Source of the DNA: Artocarpus heterophyllus
Lineage: Eukaryota > Streptophyta > Magnoliopsida > Rosales > Moraceae
Reading direction: 5' to 3'
Assembly: GCA_025403435.1 (NCBI GenBank)
Contig: CM046333.1
Span: forward strand, 37,097,521 to 37,161,520
DNA length: 64,000 nt
The notes below the pieces were generated by a model. That model saw nothing but the letters and a program-made list of their open reading frames with translations. It did not search any database and was not told the DNA's origin. A program made the translations under genes and the position numbers. Numbering within the stretch: the first letter of the stretch is position 1; every line of letters begins with the position of its first letter. Of the stretch, positions 60,186 through 64,000 are shown one piece after another.

Positions 60186-63100
60186 AAGTTGAACCTGAAG
60201 TAGTCGAAGGTGTCGAATTTAAATGGGGAAAGCAGCTAGGAACTGGTGGGAAGGAGAAAAAAGTTCAGTTTTATGGATCTTTTACTTACTGATGGCGTGG
60301 AATATGCTCGTTATGATTCTGTCTATCTTTATAAAGAAGGTGAACCTGAGCCTTATATTGGTAAACTCTTAAAAATATGGGAGCATCGTAATAAGGAAAA
60401 AAAAGTGAAGGTTCTATGGTTTTTCCGCCCTTGTGAGATTTCAAATTTTCTTGGAGGTGAAGAACCATCAGACAACGAATTATTTTTGGCTTCCGGTGAA
60501 GGTTTGGGCCTTTGCAACATCAATCATTTGGTAAAGTGAATTTTTGAGTTACATTAGCCAATTTATCACTGTCCAACTTATAGAACCGCTTCTATTTTGT
60601 ATCCATTAGTAATGACCCTGCGCCTCTACTTGCTTTACATGATTAGTTTCTAACATACATTTTTGTTTTAAATGTGGATTTACTTGAAACTTTTATAAAC
60701 ATCTTGCATCACTTGCTAGTTTTATAGATGGAAAAGATTTTGGGTTAAGTGGGGAAACTCTCTAAGTTTTGGTGTAGGTTGGTACAGAAGCAGTATTCAA
60801 ATTGAATATATAATAAAATGTATTGCTAGTGCAAGTAATATTAAATTTTTTTTTCTGGTAATAAAAAAGGGATCGCCTGCGCATAGATATGTAGTAGCTG
60901 AGCTGCATTAACTATCATTGGTAAACCTTTGTATAGAAACTTGGATATTTATGTATTGATTTTAATCAGGAATCTGTTGAAAGGAGCTCTGGCAGTGGCA
61001 CACAAAATTATAGTCGTAATAGCGTTTGTAAATGTTTTGCATATGTGTAATGGAATGCAGCGACCTCTTTTACTTGTACAATTCTCCAATGAGATTATGA
61101 GTAAAACTTTCATACATTGAATCAGGAAGCTATTGCTGGAAAATGCAACGTTGTCTGCATTTCAAAAGACAGCAGGAATCATCAACCTACAGATGAAGAG
61201 CTTCAATTGGCAGACTATGTATTTCACCGGACGTTTGACGTTGGGAACCGAAAAATCATGGATGAAATCGAAGAAACAATTGCTGGGACTGATGGTATAC
61301 GTACTTGTTAACCACTTGAACAGGAATTCTGGTTGCTTTATCTTTGATTTGTAGCTGATGTTTTCAAGTACTAAATTCTGTTCCTCTAATTGCTTCAGTT
61401 AAATGCCTACTTAATAGAGAGGATTTTGAAAAAAGTGGTAGAGAGGATTTTGAAAAAAGCAGTGGCACTCTGAAAGTTGACTCAGGAGGAAAAGAAGTTA
61501 ATGAAAGTGGTGTACAAAATGATGATATGGTAATTAAATCTGAGCATAACTTATCCAAAGAATGCATAGCTGTAAACACAAACGGACACTGCACTGCTAC
61601 TTCACCAAATGAAGCTGCTGATAAGAACGTTTTGTCAACTAAACATGAATCCTCAACTGCAGAAAAGACTACTTCTGGTGTATTGGAACCAGACGATGTG
61701 GAAAATAAAATTCAGATAATGGAAAATGTGCTAGGTCACAAAGTCTTATCAGGGTGTAAAGTGGAACCTGAGCATAGTGGGGGAAAAGTTGGTAAAGTTC
61801 TTGTCAGGCAGGTTGAGGGTGAGGCCAAAGTAGAATGTGCTAAGGATTCTATTGAATTGGATGAGAGACCATCTAAGAAGGCAAAGCTTAGTTCTGAATA
61901 TGTGGAGAAGAGCAAAAATAGCATGCAGCAGCCAATATTTAATTCTGATGCCAATGATGGGGAGATTTTATCACCAACTACTTCTGCTCCTAAACCTTTT
62001 AAGGATCCTATGGAGAAAGGCCCTTCCAAAAAGCTGAAGCCTGGAGACAAAACAACAATGCTTTCTAATGGGAAATTGATTAAAGAACCTTCCCATAAGT
62101 CTTATAATGAGGATCATGAAACTGATGGACAAAAGTTAGAAGTTACTCCAAGTCCACACGCTGTAAGTTATAAATGGAACAATTTTGAAGAAAACTTATT
62201 TTAGGAAAATTATTTTTATAGGGGGTAGTTATTTTCATATCATTCCATCTTAGTAGACTAAAGGTTTTAAGGACTTACACTTTCTTCTTTTCTATATTTT
62301 GACAGGATAGAAGAAAATGGTTTAAAGGACTTGTAAGTTCTTTTCATTCAAATAACATTGCATTCTTTTAATTGTTATTGCATTTGTACTTAGAAGCATA
62401 AACGACCTTGAAAGTATCTTTAAACATATGATTTGCAAGTTGCAATGAGCGTAAATATAAAATCGAGGGTATTTGTGCTAAATTTGAAGCTTATAGGTCA
62501 GAGGCTATGGCTGTCATCCCTCACTAGTACCGGTGACTCTCAATAAAGCTAGGTTGGGTCACTGATTAAGTGGACTTACCAAGTTACCAATTTTTAGTGT
62601 TACCTACCCTTGCTTTACTTGTAACCATTAGATTACTTTTAAACAATTTTGAAGGGTCAAAGATTTTATCAGGTACTACTCCAAAGGTTCAAAGTGAGGG
62701 ATGGCAGCCATGCCGTAAGTTGTATTAATCTGAATAGAAGATTGAGGTGCAATTTAGTGGGAAAGAATATTACTGATTTGTGACTTTTGATATCTTTATT
62801 CAATGTCAGCCCTGGGAAGATAGGATGAGAACTGCATATGAGCAAGGAAAACTTGTTTTGCTTCAGAATTTGGATCCATCTTATACTTCAGCAGAAGTGG
62901 AGGTAATGTGGTCAACTTAGCATTGGATTTTATGTTGCTTTATGGAGCATCATCTTGTGGGTTTGGTGTGTCATTTTGTGTTTCATGTTGCCAGTTCTAC
63001 CTTACTGCTGAAGTACTTCGCCTGTCTTGCAATGCGACAAATTGTTTCTCTCCCTCTGCTTGTTACTTCTGTGCTTGTTTATTATTTCTGTTTTCGCCCA

Positions 63101-63560
63101 AATTTCTATTGTTAGTGTAAGGTTTACTTATGCTATTATTTCTCACGTTTTCATCATTTCATATTTTAAAATTCAGGATATTGTATGGCATGGTTTCAAG
63201 GAAAAATGCACAACAAAGATGATTCAACGGACTGCGTTTTCTTGCCCTCATTCTGGTATGAAGAGATTGGAATTACTTGACTACCCTTACAAATGAAGAG
63301 AGTTATCTTTCATTTGTCAGGTTTTGGAAAATTCTTGTGATAATGCTTCGAGTACTTCAAGAACACATGAAGATATTTGTTTGCCTATGTATTTCACAAC
63401 AGAAATATTGTTGTTTGTATCTTGTGTTTCTCATAGCATAGCAACAAAATCGTGTTTGTCTTATTGTAGGTCAAGCTTTTGTTATTTTCAGAAAAAGGGA
63501 GACAGCAGAGATGGTTATTAAAGAATTAAATGAGAGCTGTCTGCTATTATCCAACGGGAG
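60179..63560 (+). CDS. ASI1: ASI1-like BAH and RRM protein, partial, with a frameshift in the BAH exon
   Basis: The visible exons are 60179-60530, 61126-61294, 61399-62162, 62306-62332, 62810-62902, 63177-63255 and 63470-63560. All have GT-AG junctions in matching phase, and the gene continues beyond the window. The start reads MVEVEPEVVEGVEFKWGKQL, and the BAH domain follows (YARYDSVYLYKEGEPEPYIG, WEHRNKEKKVKVLWFFRPCE). A charged central region with Lys-rich PSKKAKL lies in exon 3. An RRM (KLVLLQNLDPSYTSAEVE, GQAFVIFRKRETAEM) lies in exons 5-7. ASI1 is a nuclear chromatin/RNA factor acting on genes with heterochromatic introns. An extra base near 60288-60290 puts TGA at codon 38 (60290-60292), while the following sequence continues the domain in the next frame. 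This could be sequence error or a damaged allele. Confidence 0.9.
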
Positions 63561-64000
63561 GTAGGCATGCTGATGATTTATGGTGTCAAACAATTTGGTC
63601 GATGACATATACCATGAGATTCTACTTTATTATTCTAGCTTATTAGGGGATATACTTAAAATTATCTGGGTGTCCCTCATGACAGTTCCTAATTAGTAAG
63701 GTGGGTTAAACAGGTAACCTCAAATTTTCCATGAGGACAATAGTCTCGTGATTTAGCTACGAAATTAAATCTCGCCTTTTTCATTTGCACCGTGGTGAAA
63801 ACATCTTGTTGTGCTTGGAGTATGCCTTTTAGTTGTGTTTCCTTCCTTTTTTTCCTTTTCCATTACAAGACTAGATTAAAAACAATATTTATTTTACCTA
63901 CCTTCTTTCCTACCACATGCAATATGGAGTCTCTACACGAAAGCTTCTCCTAATACATAGCGTAATTTTAAATTTGTTTCCAGCATTGAGTGTTTGAGTA
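63561..64000 (+). other. ASI1 intron at the window edge
   Basis: Sequence after the donor GTAGGC at 63561 shows no exon that I can support. The remaining ASI1 exon or exons should lie to the right of the window. A possible acceptor TTTCCAG at 63977-63983 leads to sequence without ASI1 similarity. Confidence 0.5.

Overview
The window looks like nuclear DNA of a eudicot plant. It is AT-rich. Its few host genes have canonical GT-AG introns and encode plant-typical proteins (an RD22-type BURP protein, the BAH-RRM protein ASI1, and the last exons of a TEBICHI/Pol theta-type DNA polymerase). A block of plastid DNA (rpoB-trnC-petN-psbM order) is embedded in it, and about two thirds of the sequence is recognisable transposable-element (TE) material. 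I cannot name the species from sequence alone.

Layout. (1) 1-14.9 kb is one old LINE on the minus strand (ORF1 pieces, endonuclease remnant, reverse transcriptase) cut up by later insertions. These are a gypsy-type LTR running off the left edge (1-2362), a 5.9-kb non-autonomous Athila-like element (2888-8791), and a hAT element (9848-12399, TSD CCCAATAG) that contains a second, fold-back hAT element (10529-12189, TSD CTTAGATG). An AT-rich insertion lies at about 13.35-14.66 kb. (2) 15.4-32.5 kb is a decayed CACTA (En/Spm, TNP2-type) transposase gene on the minus strand, split by a 120-bp Tourist-like MITE, a 1.9-kb solo LTR (18739-20621), and a degenerate LTR-like copy. That copy carries a young 9.0-kb Tekay/Del-type chromovirus (21859-30870, TSD AATGG, LTRs about 99% identical, two in-frame stop codons in gag-pol). 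(3) 33.1-35.3 kb holds a minisatellite, a perfect 796-bp solo LTR (34194-34989, TSD AAAAG) with a strikingly regular palindrome array, and a hairpin. (4) 36.2-40.7 kb is a plastid insertion (NUPT) with broken rpoB, an altered trnC-GCA, an intact petN frame and a psbM frame with unusual residues. (5) 40.7-48 kb is more LTR and MITE debris. (6) 48.0-50.6 kb is an apparently intact three-exon RD22-like gene. (7) 52.9-53.2 kb holds the last two coding exons of a TEBICHI-like polymerase with no upstream exons visible, followed by a LINE ORF1 fragment, another LTR-family copy and a tandem duplication. (8) 59.3-64 kb is an ASI1-like gene on the plus strand running off the right edge, with a one-base frameshift in its BAH exon.

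The most unusual signal is that three unrelated LTRs in the window each carry a short array with near-helical spacing. The first has eight GGTCAA decamers at exactly 10 bp. The second (Tekay) has eight copies of a 14-bp GC palindrome at about 21-22 bp. The third (34.7 kb) has eleven copies of a 12-bp GC palindrome at 22 bp, most in exact register. The Tekay array differs by one unit between the two LTRs of the same element, so it is changing by unit gain or loss.

The host genes do not form a pathway. RD22 genes are stress/ABA-responsive cell-wall genes. ASI1 is a chromatin/RNA factor known for handling genes with heterochromatic introns. TEBICHI acts in theta-mediated end joining. All calls come from reading the sequence by eye; no database search or alignment program was used.
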